From Thalassobacter stenotrophicus (GTDB lineage Bacteria > Pseudomonadota > Alphaproteobacteria > Rhodobacterales > Rhodobacteraceae), in assembly GCF_001458315.1 (NCBI RefSeq), contig NZ_CYRX01000030.1:1-64000 (forward strand): DNA of 64,000 nt. The letters are read 5' to 3'. A program made the position numbers and the translations under genes. This document shows positions 14,648-24,013 of this stretch, piece by piece (position 1 is the first letter of the stretch; every line of letters begins with the position of its first letter). Below the pieces are notes generated by a model. The model worked only from the letters and a program-made list of their open reading frames with translations, was not told the origin of the DNA and did not search any database.

Positions 14648-15313
14648 ATGTTTCGTTTCCTGCTGCTCGCTTTGGTAATTGGTTCTTTTGGGTCTGCCCA
14701 TGCGCAGACAGCCCCGTCAGCATCAGACATTGCGTCCTACACAGGTCTGCATCTTGCCGCCCACGAAGGCGACGTGGATGTAATTAACCGACTGATCGGA
14801 GCAGGTGCCGATGTGGACATCCGAGATCGATCCCAGCGCACGCCTGCTCATGTCGCGGCGTTCGCATCACACGATGACGCGCTGACGGCACTTGCAAACG
14901 GAGGCGCGGATATGAATGCGCTGGAAAACCGCGTCTATGACGTGCTGACCATCGCCGCTGTCGCGAACGATCCTGAAATGGTGTCACTTGCAATGGAACT
15001 CGGGAACGCCCCTGACCTGATCACCAGTGTCTACGACGGGACAGCCCTTATCGCGGCCGCCCACCTCGGGCATCACGACGTTGTTGCACGTTTGGTGGAT
15101 GGCGGCGCACCACTGGATCATATCAACAATCTGGCGTGGACGGCTTTGATAGAGGCTGTCGTTTTAGGAGACGGCGGCCCAGATCATATCAAGGCGTTGC
15201 AAATCCTCGTTGATGCAGGAGCAGATAAATCCATCGGTGATCGCGATGGCGTCACACCGCTGCAACACGCCACGTCGCGCGGCTACGCCGAAATGGTCGA
15301 AATCCTGCAATAG
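14648..15313 (+). CDS. Exported ankyrin-repeat protein
   Basis: A 221-residue protein with a signal peptide (residues 1-20, ending SAHAQ) and about five ankyrin repeats (TGLHLAAHEGDVDVINRLI, RTPAHVAAFASHDDALTAL, then further repeats ending TPLQHATSRGYAEMVEIL). Periplasmic ankyrin proteins such as AnkB of Pseudomonas support catalase and peroxide resistance. It follows the HbpS-like gene by 53 bases with an AAAGGCAACATC ribosome site, so the two are probably co-expressed. No enzymatic domain is present. Confidence 0.85.
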   Translation: MFRFLLLALVIGSFGSAHAQTAPSASDIASYTGLHLAAHEGDVDVINRLIGAGADVDIRDRSQRTPAHVAAFASHDDALTALANGGADMNALENRVYDVLTIAAVANDPEMVSLAMELGNAPDLITSVYDGTALIAAAHLGHHDVVARLVDGGAPLDHINNLAWTALIEAVVLGDGGPDHIKALQILVDAGADKSIGDRDGVTPLQHATSRGYAEMVEILQ

Positions 15314-15506
15314 GATGTGGGGCAATGACCTTACCAAATCGTGCTATTTTGAAGGCTGCCGTGCCCACCAACCTCAATGCAACCTTCCCATAGCAGCCGT
15401 TGGCGCAACCGCAGCGAAAGGGCACTTTGTCCCGCATCCTACCAGTTCGCGCACGGCGCAGCGAAGGTCCGGTCTACAACTTCCCGGCCACTCCATGGCT
15501 CTAAGG

Positions 15507-15839
15507 CTAGTCAGTGAAGACCTGTCTCGCTGACGCCAGTCTCATCCAATCCCGGCCGCCGAACGCGACAAGAGCGAGATATATCTGTGCGGCGTCTACA
15601 TGCGGTTTGAATACGATGGTCAGTCGCTGACCGGTGCCGCCATGGCGCACCAGCCATCCGTCCAACTTGCCGCTGAGGCGAGCACCAGATTTTGGGTTTG
15701 CGGCAATGTTCTGGATAAGGGCATCGATTTCATCTAGTCGACGGCTCGCCGCTGCAAGGTCACCGTCAGTCACGTCGACAATATGATCAACGATACCGAT
15801 AAGGTCCCGTTCGAAGAACGGATGCCTGATAAATCGCAT
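15507..15839 (-). CDS. parE: ParE-type toxin
   Basis: A 110-residue RelE/ParE-superfamily protein: the N-terminal FIRHPFFERDLIGIVDHI, the helix RRLDEIDALIQNIAANP and the C-terminal strand region RLTIVFKPHVDAAQIYL fit plasmid-stabilisation toxins. The start (ATG at 15839) overlaps the antitoxin stop as TGATG. ParE toxins poison DNA gyrase and kill cells that lose the element. The canonical C-terminal part is a little longer than usual. Confidence 0.75.
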   Translation of the reverse strand: MRFIRHPFFERDLIGIVDHIVDVTDGDLAAASRRLDEIDALIQNIAANPKSGARLSGKLDGWLVRHGGTGQRLTIVFKPHVDAAQIYLALVAFGGRDWMRLASARQVFTD

Positions 15840-16114
15840 CAGGTCTTTTTGGCCATCGCCGCAAGATGGGCCCGTGCGCTGGCCGTGACGTCGGACGCTT
15901 CGCCGACGGGTTCCCATTGGTCGAGTGGCAGAGACAGGCGGCGTTCCAATTCAGCCTCAAACAAAGACCGTTCACGATCTCGCTCTGCCTTGGCCTTCGC
16001 CAATTCACCCGAAACAGCCGCGCTCATATTTGGGTACTCTCCAGCTTCGACCAGTTCCTTGGCAAATGTGTAGGCCGTGTCGGTGAAACTGACAGATTGC
16101 TTTTGAACGCTCAT
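15839..16114 (-). CDS. parD: ParD-type antitoxin
   Basis: A 91-residue protein. An N-terminal ribbon-helix-helix (QSVSFTDTAYTFAKELVEAG, then NMSAAVSGELAKA) is followed by a charged tail that would bind the toxin. The ATG at 16114 has AAGGAGTTTGCC upstream; the longer upstream reading has none. It is the first gene of the parDE pair and should repress it. Confidence 0.78.
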   Translation of the reverse strand: MSVQKQSVSFTDTAYTFAKELVEAGEYPNMSAAVSGELAKAKAERDRERSLFEAELERRLSLPLDQWEPVGEASDVTASARAHLAAMAKKT

Positions 16115-16742
16115 GGCAAACTCCTTGGTGCTCCAATAGACTACCGAATTTTGCCGCTTCTGGCAAGCAGGTCGGGCCGACCGAGCGAAATGCGTCAATA
16201 GCCTTGCGGCCTCCCCGCTCGGCTGCGCGTGTCGCAGGGGAGAACGGCCCTTCGGTCCGTCGCGCATTCGGCCATGCGGCCTCACCGCGGCGTCGCACCC
16301 GGCATCCCGGTTTGCCCGCCTCGCGAGCACGTCCCACCCCGGCCGCTCCGCCGGATTGCGCTCTGGTCTGTTTTGGCCCGAGGCCAAAACGATCCCGCCA
16401 CTGCATCCGTCTCCCGCGTCCGGTCGGGCCGTTTGCCTGCTCGGGTCGGCCAAACCTACCGTCAAAACACACACACATGAGTGCGGAAGCATATCCTCCG
16501 GATGGCCCCCAAATCAGCCCGCGTCAAGGATCGCAAAACTTTTCGGCGAGGGCGGCGCTTGTGGTGCGGGGCGGTCCCGTGCGTGAGCGCGCGCATGTGT
16601 CGGGTGCTGCGCGCGGAAAACTTTTGCGCCCGGCAAGCCGGCGGCTGCGCCGTCCCTGACCCGGGCAGATTCGGAAACCAGACATTCGGCCATGCCCCCA
16701 CACTCACGTGGTGGCTCTATAACCGAACACTGGAGACCAGAC
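16115..16742. other. Non-coding, hairpin-rich stretch before the mobilisation module
   Basis: About 630 bases with very high GC and no credible gene; the open frames are low-complexity shadows. It has many repeats of GGCCTC/CGGCC type and a strong hairpin at 16370-16390 (GTTTTGGCC, loop CGA, GGCCAAAAC). A CACACACACA run lies near 16464-16475. It may hold the promoter of the DUF2493 gene, and could be part of a replication or transfer origin, but no iterons were found. Confidence 0.45.
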
Positions 16743-17672
16743 ATGGCTTACGACACCGCAAACACCTACGAGACCATCGAGCTTTTCGGACTGACCGAGA
16801 AGGACGCACAGCTGCCGATCCCGGAGGATCACGTCCTGACCGACCGCATCATCCGCGAGAGCTTCGAGGCTTTGCTCGGGCAATTGCGCAACACCGGCCT
16901 CGAAGCGGAGATCGAACCGCTCGCGCACGGGCTCGCGACGATCCTGCAGCGCCGCAAGGTGGCGCTCGGTAAGGAGGTCGACCGCACCGCCGACAAGATC
17001 GGCGCCCTGGCAAAATCCCACGATGGATCGGAGATCGCCGAGACCGCCATTGAGGAGGCGCAGGCGCGCTTTGTGCAACTGCGCGAGATCGTCGGCGCCA
17101 TCGAGGTGATGAGCGAGGCGGCGGCGGAATGCTACGAGATCGAGACCGGTCACGCCTTCATCCCGGCAGCCGGGTCGCGCGCAAGCGTCCGCGCGCAAGA
17201 GACCGGGGCGGTCTTCGAGGCACGGCAGCTCCTCGAGCAGCACGACCGCGAAACCGCCGAGAAGTCGAAAGTCGCGGGGGTTCCCCTGATCGTCTCAGGC
17301 GCTACCGACTGGACCGATGTCGATGTGGTCTTCAACACGCTCGACAAGGTTCGCGAACGGATCAAGCAGAACCGCAATCAGGAGATCTTCCTCTGCCACA
17401 AGGGTGGCAAGCACGGGGCGGAGATGATTGCGGCCCGGTGGGCCCGGGCACGCGGGGTAGCGCAGGCGCGCTTCGATCCGCGCTGGTCAGCGCATGGCCG
17501 GGCGGCACCGTTCAAATGCAACGACGAAATGCTCGACGACAAGTTCGCGGCGACGGGGGTTGTCCTCTTCGGCGGCAACGGGGTCGCGCTGAACCTCGGG
17601 CAGAAGGCGGAAGCGAAAGGTCTGACGGTCATGCGGGTTGCGGACCCGGCGAAGAAGGCGTCGCAGGATTGA
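16743..17672 (+). CDS. DUF2493 (YspA-type SLOG) protein
   Basis: A 309-residue protein. The N-terminal 170 residues are helical and acidic. The C-terminal part (about 180-285) is a SLOG-fold DUF2493 domain: VPLIVSGATDWTDVDVVF, then EIFLCHKGGKHGAEMIAARWA, in which GGKHGAE is the nucleotide-binding glycine motif, then VVLFGGNGVALNL. SLOG domains bind or process nucleotide ligands and are often linked to conflict systems. This two-part form is a regular companion of relaxase genes on alphaproteobacterial plasmids. Its role is unknown. A GC-rich stem after the stop (about 17681-17705) may terminate it. Confidence 0.8.
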   Translation: MAYDTANTYETIELFGLTEKDAQLPIPEDHVLTDRIIRESFEALLGQLRNTGLEAEIEPLAHGLATILQRRKVALGKEVDRTADKIGALAKSHDGSEIAETAIEEAQARFVQLREIVGAIEVMSEAAAECYEIETGHAFIPAAGSRASVRAQETGAVFEARQLLEQHDRETAEKSKVAGVPLIVSGATDWTDVDVVFNTLDKVRERIKQNRNQEIFLCHKGGKHGAEMIAARWARARGVAQARFDPRWSAHGRAAPFKCNDEMLDDKFAATGVVLFGGNGVALNLGQKAEAKGLTVMRVADPAKKASQD

Positions 17673-18210
17673 AGAGAGGGGGGCGCGCTTGGCGCGGCCC
17701 TTTCGTCATGTCTCATGGCGCGTGCGGTCGGTCACGCGTAATCGGCAGCTCGCAGCAGCCAGCACCGTCATCCTTCTACCCGTTACGTCAGCGTGCGGCC
17801 CATCCGCATCGGTACGAGCTGGGGATGGCGCGCACCACACGCACATCGTCAGCAGCGCAAGACGCGAGGGGTCGAGACGTCGCACATGAGGCTGAAGACC
17901 TGCACGTCCCTCGGGGCATGTTTCGGAACATCGCATCCACGCGGGCGGGCTCCGTCAGCACCCCGGCAAGGCTCGGCGGGACGCGGACGCGGATGGTGGC
18001 GGCTGCGTGATAGCAAGGGTCATCCGGGTCTCTCCTTTTTGCTCATAGATGTGGATCGCACGGGGTCGGCCCAATCGTGCCCTCAGCTCACGCTTCGGCA
18101 AGCACAAATACGGCTTCCACGGCTAGCCGCGGACCCTCCGCATTTGCGCTTGCGACCGGCCCTCTTGCCCCCGTGCCGGGTGATCCCCATCGCAACAAGG
18201 AGAGACCCAA
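17673..18210. other. Non-coding stretch, possibly with gene debris
   Basis: No convincing gene in 538 bases. A GC-rich imperfect stem at 17681-17705 follows the DUF2493 stop. On the minus strand a short stretch near 17950-18010 reads like the beginning of a protein (TIRVRVPPSLAGVL) but soon degenerates, so a decayed gene is possible. Nothing else stands out. Confidence 0.4.
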
Positions 18211-18417
18211 ATGACCAACCACTACATCGCCACCGTCCCCGTCAAGTTCACCGATACCGATGGCCAGGAGCGCACCCGTTTTCAGCGCGTGGGCGCGATG
18301 TTCCGCAACACCCGCAACGGGGACGGCTCGGAGTTCTTCAGCCTCAAGCTCGACTTCCCGGTCGCGGTCTCGGAGCTGGTGATGTTCCCACCGAGCGCGA
18401 AAGATCCCCAGGACTAA
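18211..18417 (+). CDS. Small hypothetical protein near the mobilisation genes
   Basis: A 68-residue protein with an excellent ribosome site (AAGGAGAGACCCAA before ATG). It contains TVPVKFTDTDGQERTRFQRVGAMF and a C-terminal LDFPVAVSELVMFPP, giving a compact beta-rich look. Its location between the DUF2493 and mobC genes is a usual place for short conserved plasmid proteins. No function is known to me. Confidence 0.7.
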   Translation: MTNHYIATVPVKFTDTDGQERTRFQRVGAMFRNTRNGDGSEFFSLKLDFPVAVSELVMFPPSAKDPQD

Positions 18418-18935
18418 ATCCTCTGACGAGGATGGGCCGCCCCAGGACGATCTTGGGGCGGCCCGATCCCTGTTCCAGGGATGCCGGTCCCTGCGCGTTC
18501 AACGGACGCACTCCGCCCGGAATGAACAGGCCGCGACAGACCGGCCAGTCAGCCTCAAGGGGGCCATCCACAAAAACCTATCGGCCAGGGCCTCCCGGTT
18601 TTTGCGGCAGAGATTTGGGGGCCCAAATCTGGCCCTCCTTGACCCTGCCTGTCCGCCCTGTCGGAGGGGTTTGCGCCCGCCCGCGGTTCCGTCCGAACAC
18701 ATGGGTGTTCGGCCAGACCCTCGGGCGGGGCTGGCGGACGGGACCCCTGGGACAGGTGGGTCGCCCGGTGGTGAGGGCGGCAGAGCCGCGTCCCTGCGGG
18801 CCGCGGCGTGAAGCGGACACCAAGGCTGCCTGAGCCTGATTGCGACGTAAGTATATAATTGACAGCTTGGTATATTATCGTAAGGTAGGGGCAGCCTTGG
18901 TGGAAGGTGGCAGGAAATAGGGGGTCTTTCTTCGC
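18418..18935 (+). other. Candidate origin of transfer (oriT) region
   Basis: A non-coding stretch of 518 bases directly before mobC and the relaxase. It contains three strong hairpins: 18434-18464 (11-base-pair stem GGGCCGCCCCA, 9-base loop), 18611-18630 (9-base-pair stem AGATTTGGG, GG loop) and 18693-18712 (8-base-pair stem CCGAACAC, 4-base loop). Close to mobC an AT-rich patch has two direct repeats, GTATATAATT (18851-18860) and GTATATTATC (18870-18879), 19 bases apart, with a perfect TATAAT at 18854-18859. Hairpins plus repeats beside mobC-relaxase fit an oriT; the nick site is not identified. Confidence 0.5.
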
Positions 18936-19529
18936 ATGTCTCGCTCAAAACGCCTCATCGATGCGGAGCGCATGGAGATCGTTCGCGAAGCTGCGGAAGG
19001 CGTTTCCACTTCAGTGCTGGCGGAACGGTTTGGCGTGTCGGTGCGGGCGATCCAGTACACGCTCAAAGCTGATGCCGAGCGCCAGACCGATACCGCTATT
19101 CCGGTCTCAGCAGTCAGTGTGAAGGTCACGGCTGCGGAGCTTGCGGCGCTCGACGAGGTGCTGGCCGAGGCCGGGATCGAGAGCCGTGCCGAGGGGCTCA
19201 GGCGGCTCATTCAGGCGGCAGGCGGGGTGTTCGTTCCGGACGCGCAGATGGCAGCAGAGATGGCGCGCTACCGCGCCTCTCTGCACGAGGTCGGCAATGG
19301 GGTCGCGCAGATTGCCAAGCAGATGACGCAGGCCAACCGGCAGGGGCAGGGGGCCGTGGGGGGCACGCGTGCCGAGTTCACCGAATTGCGCCTTGCGCAG
19401 ATGCGCGGGCTGGCGCGGTTCATCCTGGATTCTGCTGACGAGATCGATCTGCTTCTGCGCCGCCGTCGTGATGCGATGCAGCTGCAGGCCACGGCCGCGC
19501 TGAGGGAGTTTGCCCATGCGGCTGAATGA
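18936..19529 (+). CDS. mobC: MobC-like relaxosome accessory protein
   Basis: A 197-residue protein. The N-terminus (about 5-50) is a helix-turn-helix-like segment (ERMEIVREAAEG, then LAERFGVSVRAIQYTL). The middle (about 60-95) matches MobC/VirC2-type ribbon-helix-helix proteins (VKVTAAELAALDEVL then SRAEGLRRLIQAA). The C-terminal half is helical with the MobC pattern GNGVAQIAKQMTQANRQG. Such proteins bind oriT and help the relaxase open the strands. It ends 14 bases inside the relaxase gene. Confidence 0.8.
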   Translation: MSRSKRLIDAERMEIVREAAEGVSTSVLAERFGVSVRAIQYTLKADAERQTDTAIPVSAVSVKVTAAELAALDEVLAEAGIESRAEGLRRLIQAAGGVFVPDAQMAAEMARYRASLHEVGNGVAQIAKQMTQANRQGQGAVGGTRAEFTELRLAQMRGLARFILDSADEIDLLLRRRRDAMQLQATAALREFAHAAE

Positions 19530-21849
19530 TGCCGTCCATGCCGTCACGGGCGAGGTCTTCCGGGATGGCTGGAGCCGCGTCCGGGGCTCGATGCAAGGTT
19601 TGCACGTGGCCAAGCAGACCCAGCTTACGCGTGCGGCAGCAGGGCATCGGCCAGCGGTCTTCAAGGCGATCCGGGGCGGCGGCACGCATACCAAATCGCA
19701 GCTCGCAAACCAGCTCGATTACCTCACCACCAAGTCCACCCATATCGTGGACAGTAGCGGGTTCCTGGATGGCAAGACGAAGCTCGAGGCGGGTGACATC
19801 AAGGATCTGACCGAGCGCTTTGCCAAGCGGTGGGATGCGGGCTTCAAGCCCAAGCTTGGGCAGACCACCCACATGCTCATGTCCTTCCCCATCGGCACGC
19901 GCGGGGAGGATGTGCGCGACATCGCGACGGACGTGGCCGAGCGGTTCTTCCAGACCGATAAGGGGCATTTCGACTACATCATCGCGGTGCATGAGGACCG
20001 CGATCACCCGCATGCGCATCTGGTGCTGAACCGCCGCTCGCAGGAAGGCGAGTTCTTCTTTCTGGGGCGCAACCACCGCTTCAACTATGACGACTTCCGC
20101 CTCGCCATGGTCGAGGAGGCGGAGAAGTACGGCGTGCGGCTGGAAGCCACGCGGCGGGTGGAGCGCGGCGTCGTGCATTACCCGGCCCGCACCAGCGAGG
20201 TTTATGCGGCGAAAGAAGAGGGTCGCGCGCCCCGCGAGCGCGAACGCGTGGGGCAGGACCTGACCCGGACGCTGGCGGAGATCGTCAACACCAGAACCGT
20301 CTACCATTCGCTTGCCGCAGAGGCCTCCCGGGAGGCCCGGGAAGACATCGCCGCGGCACTCTTCCGCGCGGGCGAGGTGCTGGCGCGCGGCGGGCAGGTG
20401 GACCGAACAGGAGATGTGTATATGGCCGAGGATCAAAGTTTCGAGGATCTGAGAAGCCTCTATGCCGAGAAGCTCGCGCGGGTGCAGGGCATGATCGCCG
20501 AGAAGCCTGACGCGGAACGCCCCGTGCTGGAAAAACGCCTCATCGAGATCCAGACGCAGGTCCAGCACATGCAGCCTCTCGGTTTGCGATCATCCACGCT
20601 GTCAGAGACCCCCTCGGAAGGCGGGATCTATTCCGAGGCCAATATCGATGCCAGCCAGCGCGAGCGACTGGCCGAGCCCGACCTGAGATCGCGCATTGAC
20701 GTAGCACTACGGGGCACCGGGATCAGCACATCGGAAGTGGTGGCCCGGATCGAGACCGGGGCCTCGAGCGCCGCGCTCGAGCATCAATGGATCGCCAATG
20801 ATCTCTCCAAAGTGGCCGAGACGCGCGATCTGAACCTCGAACGCCGCGCCGATCTGGAACAGGCGCGAGCCATTCTCAACGATGTGCATGTCGAGCTTGG
20901 TACGCTGTTGGAGCGCGAGAACGTGCTGCGCCGGGATGGCGTCGTGGAAGCAGAAGCGGTTTGCGAGCGGTTCCATTATCATGAGGGCGCGGTCCGGGCG
21001 ATGGAAGGGACAATCCGTCAGGAAATGCGCGCAGACGGCCTGACAGCGCAGCAGATCGAGGACCGGGACTGGGAGGTTGTCTCACGGGCGGAGCGCCGGA
21101 TCGAGACGGAGCAGCGCGCTTATCTCGAGGCACACCCGGACTTGCTCGCACGTCCTGGCGATGTGATCGATCGGTCTGAGCCCTACAGGGAGACCATCAC
21201 CGATGCGGCCCGCGCCAGCGAGATCACCCGCGAGGTCGACCGGATCATGGAGGGACGCGACATCCGCACGCCCGTTGCAGATGCAGTTACGGATGATTTG
21301 CGCGCGCGCTATCCGGACATGCCGTCCCACCTCGCCCGCGGGCTTGGCGCGACCTATGCGGCCGTCGTCGAGATACGCGACACGGAGGTCATCAATCAGG
21401 TCCGCCGCGAAACCGAGATGCGCGACGGGCTCGGGTCTGGCATGCGCGACGCACTCCTCGCAGCCCGTGGTGAAACTGCGCCGCAGTCTGGCAGTGCCGA
21501 CCGCCTCGCAGACGATATTGCGGGTGTCCTGGACCATGAGCGGGCGGGGGAGTTGTCCGCGCCCTTCGAGACCGAGGCGGAGCGGGACGCCTTCCGCGAC
21601 GAGATCGCGCGGGTGCTTGATAACCGTCAACTTGAGCGGCTCACATCCGGCGATGCCGATGCGCTGGAGAAGGTTCTCGAGGACCGTCTCGACCGGCTCT
21701 ATGTCGCCAAGGTTTACCTGCAATCGGATGCAGCGACGGCCAACACGGAGGCCTTGCGCCAGGTGGTCGATGATCTTGCCGACACCGAATATGAAAAACA
21801 CCGCGCGACAGACGTGGATGGCGAGACCGAGCGGGGTCAGGTCCATTGA
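19516..21849 (+). CDS. MOBP-type (VirD2-like) relaxase
   Basis: A 777-residue relaxase that nicks oriT and leads the transferred strand through the secretion channel. The histidine triad is in HEDRDHPHAHLVLNR (His159, 164, 166, 168), the metal-binding motif III of the VirD2/MOBP group. A motif I Tyr is likely in QLDYLTTK (about residue 74). The C-terminal 450 residues are helical and charged with no helicase or primase motif. The ATG at 19516 overlaps mobC; a TTG two codons earlier is less likely. The stop overlaps the TraG start, so mobC, relaxase and traG form one operon. Confidence 0.9.
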   Translation: MRLNDAVHAVTGEVFRDGWSRVRGSMQGLHVAKQTQLTRAAAGHRPAVFKAIRGGGTHTKSQLANQLDYLTTKSTHIVDSSGFLDGKTKLEAGDIKDLTERFAKRWDAGFKPKLGQTTHMLMSFPIGTRGEDVRDIATDVAERFFQTDKGHFDYIIAVHEDRDHPHAHLVLNRRSQEGEFFFLGRNHRFNYDDFRLAMVEEAEKYGVRLEATRRVERGVVHYPARTSEVYAAKEEGRAPRERERVGQDLTRTLAEIVNTRTVYHSLAAEASREAREDIAAALFRAGEVLARGGQVDRTGDVYMAEDQSFEDLRSLYAEKLARVQGMIAEKPDAERPVLEKRLIEIQTQVQHMQPLGLRSSTLSETPSEGGIYSEANIDASQRERLAEPDLRSRIDVALRGTGISTSEVVARIETGASSAALEHQWIANDLSKVAETRDLNLERRADLEQARAILNDVHVELGTLLERENVLRRDGVVEAEAVCERFHYHEGAVRAMEGTIRQEMRADGLTAQQIEDRDWEVVSRAERRIETEQRAYLEAHPDLLARPGDVIDRSEPYRETITDAARASEITREVDRIMEGRDIRTPVADAVTDDLRARYPDMPSHLARGLGATYAAVVEIRDTEVINQVRRETEMRDGLGSGMRDALLAARGETAPQSGSADRLADDIAGVLDHERAGELSAPFETEAERDAFRDEIARVLDNRQLERLTSGDADALEKVLEDRLDRLYVAKVYLQSDAATANTEALRQVVDDLADTEYEKHRATDVDGETERGQVH

Positions 21850-23858
21850 GCGCCTCCATGGGAAAAGCGCGGATCGCAACCGGCGTCTTGCTGGTGACGC
21901 TGGTGACCGGGGCGATGGGCTATACCATCGCCTCGGCGGTGCTGACCTACCAGGACCTTGGTTTCGGGGCCGAGATCGACTTTGCCTATATCGCGCAGAA
22001 CTATCTGGCGATCCGCGATCGCCGCCCCGAAGATGCCCAGCTCATCCACCTGATCGTCGGCAGCTTCGCCGCCGCTGGCATGATGCTGAGCCTCGCCCTC
22101 TCGGGGTCCGCCCTGACACGCTTTGGCCAGACCCATTGGCAGACCGCGCGCGAGATGAAGGCCAACGGGTTCTTCGGGGCGCCCGGCACCGGGTTCATCC
22201 TCGGCAAGCTGGGGCCGCCGGGCTCCCGCGCCAATTACATTTGCTCGAAGGTTTTCCCGCATGCGCTGATCGTGGCGCCCACGGGCCGCGGCAAGACCAC
22301 GGGCTTTGTCATTCCGAACCTGCTGACCTGGCAAGGCTCCGCCGTGACGCTCGATGTGAAGGGGGAATGTTTCGAGGCAACGGCCCGGCACCGCGCAGAC
22401 CAAGGCGACAAGGTCTATCGCTTTGCCCCCACCGATTGGGAGGGCAAGCGCACGCATCGTTACAACCCGCTCCTGCGCATCTATCAACTGAAAGATTCCG
22501 CGCGCCAGCAGATGGAATTGCAGCTCCTGGCGACGCTCTTCCTGCAGAGCGACAATGACCGGGTGCAGGGCCTGCTCAAAGGCGGGATCGATCTCTTTGT
22601 GGCAGCAGGCCTGCTGGCCTTCCAGCGCAAGCGTCCGACCTTGGGCGAGATCTACCGCATCGCGGCCTCGGGCGGGAACAAGCAGAAGGAGTATTTCGCG
22701 CGGGGCCACGAGGTCGACAACAGGGCGGCCAAGCTGATCTTCACGCGGCTGGCGTCGACCAACAATGACACGCTGACCTCCTATGTCTCGCTCCTGATGA
22801 CCTCGGGGCTCGATCAATGGCAGAACCCCGCGATCGATGAGGCGACGGCGGTGTCGGACTTTGATTTCCGCACGATCCGCAAGAAGCCCTTTTCGGTCTA
22901 TCTCGTGGTCCAGCCGCTGATGGTGAAGCCGCTCGCGCCGCTGATCCGGCTCTTCTTCTCTGATCTTCTCTCGGCAATGCAGGAAAAGGATCCCGGGCCA
23001 GACGAGCCGTGGCCAGTGATGATCATGCTCGACGAGTTCAACCGTCTCGGCAAGATGCCCATCGTGGTCGAGAGCATCGAGACCCTGCGGACCTATCGCG
23101 GCCATTTGGCCGTGGTCACCCAAACCATCCCCGCCCTCGATGAAATCTATGGCGAGAACACCCGCCGCGCCCTGCAGGGCAACGCGGGCGTGAAACTCTA
23201 TCTCACGCCCTCGGATGAAAAAACCGTCGAGGAGCTGAGCAAGGCGGTCGGCAAGACCACGAAGACCGTCATCACGCGCTCCCAGTCCATCGGCAAGAAC
23301 CCCTTCGAGGGCCGTAGCCAGTCCACGCGGACTGAAGAAAGCTCGTTGTTGCCCGAAGATGAGGCGCGCCGTCTACCGCTCGATGAGATTGTCATGGTCA
23401 TCGATGCCCAGATGCCGGTCCGTGCAAAGCGGATCCAATATTTTGACGATCGGCTGTTCAAGGCGATCCACGCGGCGCAAACGGGGGAGTTGCCGTTTCC
23501 GGAGCCTGGGGGAGGTGGGTCGCAGGGCACGCTGCCGCTGAGTATGCGCGCCATGCCGATGGCGCCGCCGCCGGATGGGCCAGGGGGAACAGAAGCCGAT
23601 GTGGAGAGGGCAAGCCTGGCTGGCGATGGTCAACCGTCAGGCCAAGCCGACGCCGCTCCAAAGAAGACCGCGCCTATCGTTCAAGCCGTCATCGCCGAGA
23701 AACAGCGTCAGATGGAGATGGATTTTGGAAGCCAGGTCGTGGATGCTGAAGCTGCGAGCGTCGTTGATGAGGCGCAAATGCGCTCTGCAGTCGATGGCTT
23801 GGACGACATGGAAGCGATGCTGCGAGAGGAGGATGGTGAAAGGCTGGTTGCGCGATAG
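21846..23858 (+). CDS. traG: TraG/VirD4 type IV coupling protein
   Basis: A 670-residue coupling ATPase. Two membrane helices near residues 9-33 and 67-88 anchor it. Walker A is APTGRGKTTG (about 144-153) and Walker B is VMIMLDEF near 394-401, followed by the conserved VVTQT motif. The Pro- and Gly-rich tail after about 555 is probably disordered. It connects the relaxosome to the VirB channel encoded at 28.8-40 kb. The start is taken as TTG at 21846, overlapping the relaxase stop; ATG at 21858 is equally possible. Confidence 0.9.
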   Translation: MSASMGKARIATGVLLVTLVTGAMGYTIASAVLTYQDLGFGAEIDFAYIAQNYLAIRDRRPEDAQLIHLIVGSFAAAGMMLSLALSGSALTRFGQTHWQTAREMKANGFFGAPGTGFILGKLGPPGSRANYICSKVFPHALIVAPTGRGKTTGFVIPNLLTWQGSAVTLDVKGECFEATARHRADQGDKVYRFAPTDWEGKRTHRYNPLLRIYQLKDSARQQMELQLLATLFLQSDNDRVQGLLKGGIDLFVAAGLLAFQRKRPTLGEIYRIAASGGNKQKEYFARGHEVDNRAAKLIFTRLASTNNDTLTSYVSLLMTSGLDQWQNPAIDEATAVSDFDFRTIRKKPFSVYLVVQPLMVKPLAPLIRLFFSDLLSAMQEKDPGPDEPWPVMIMLDEFNRLGKMPIVVESIETLRTYRGHLAVVTQTIPALDEIYGENTRRALQGNAGVKLYLTPSDEKTVEELSKAVGKTTKTVITRSQSIGKNPFEGRSQSTRTEESSLLPEDEARRLPLDEIVMVIDAQMPVRAKRIQYFDDRLFKAIHAAQTGELPFPEPGGGGSQGTLPLSMRAMPMAPPPDGPGGTEADVERASLAGDGQPSGQADAAPKKTAPIVQAVIAEKQRQMEMDFGSQVVDAEAASVVDEAQMRSAVDGLDDMEAMLREEDGERLVAR

Positions 23859-24013
23859 GGTGGCGGGCATGGCGACCTGCGCGTAGCCTCCGTAACGCTG
23901 AATGTCACAAACGATGCTTTTTGACGCCGAAAAAAGGGGCTGGTTTGCATGACCGTTCGATCTTTCGCTCGGAACGTCGTGGGCAGGGTCCAGCCATCTC
24001 CACCTTGTTCAGA

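Noticed and set aside
16115-16742. Replication origin in the GC-rich gap
   Set aside because: There are hairpins but no iterons, no DnaA-box cluster and no replication initiator gene nearby.
17700-18010. A possible minus-strand gene reading TIRVRVPPSLAGVL
   Set aside because: The frame has no good start and soon loses protein-like character; it is mentioned only as possible debris.
21837-23123. A 428-codon minus-strand frame opposite traG
   Set aside because: The plus strand encodes a complete coupling protein with Walker motifs; the antisense frame is a by-product of codon bias.
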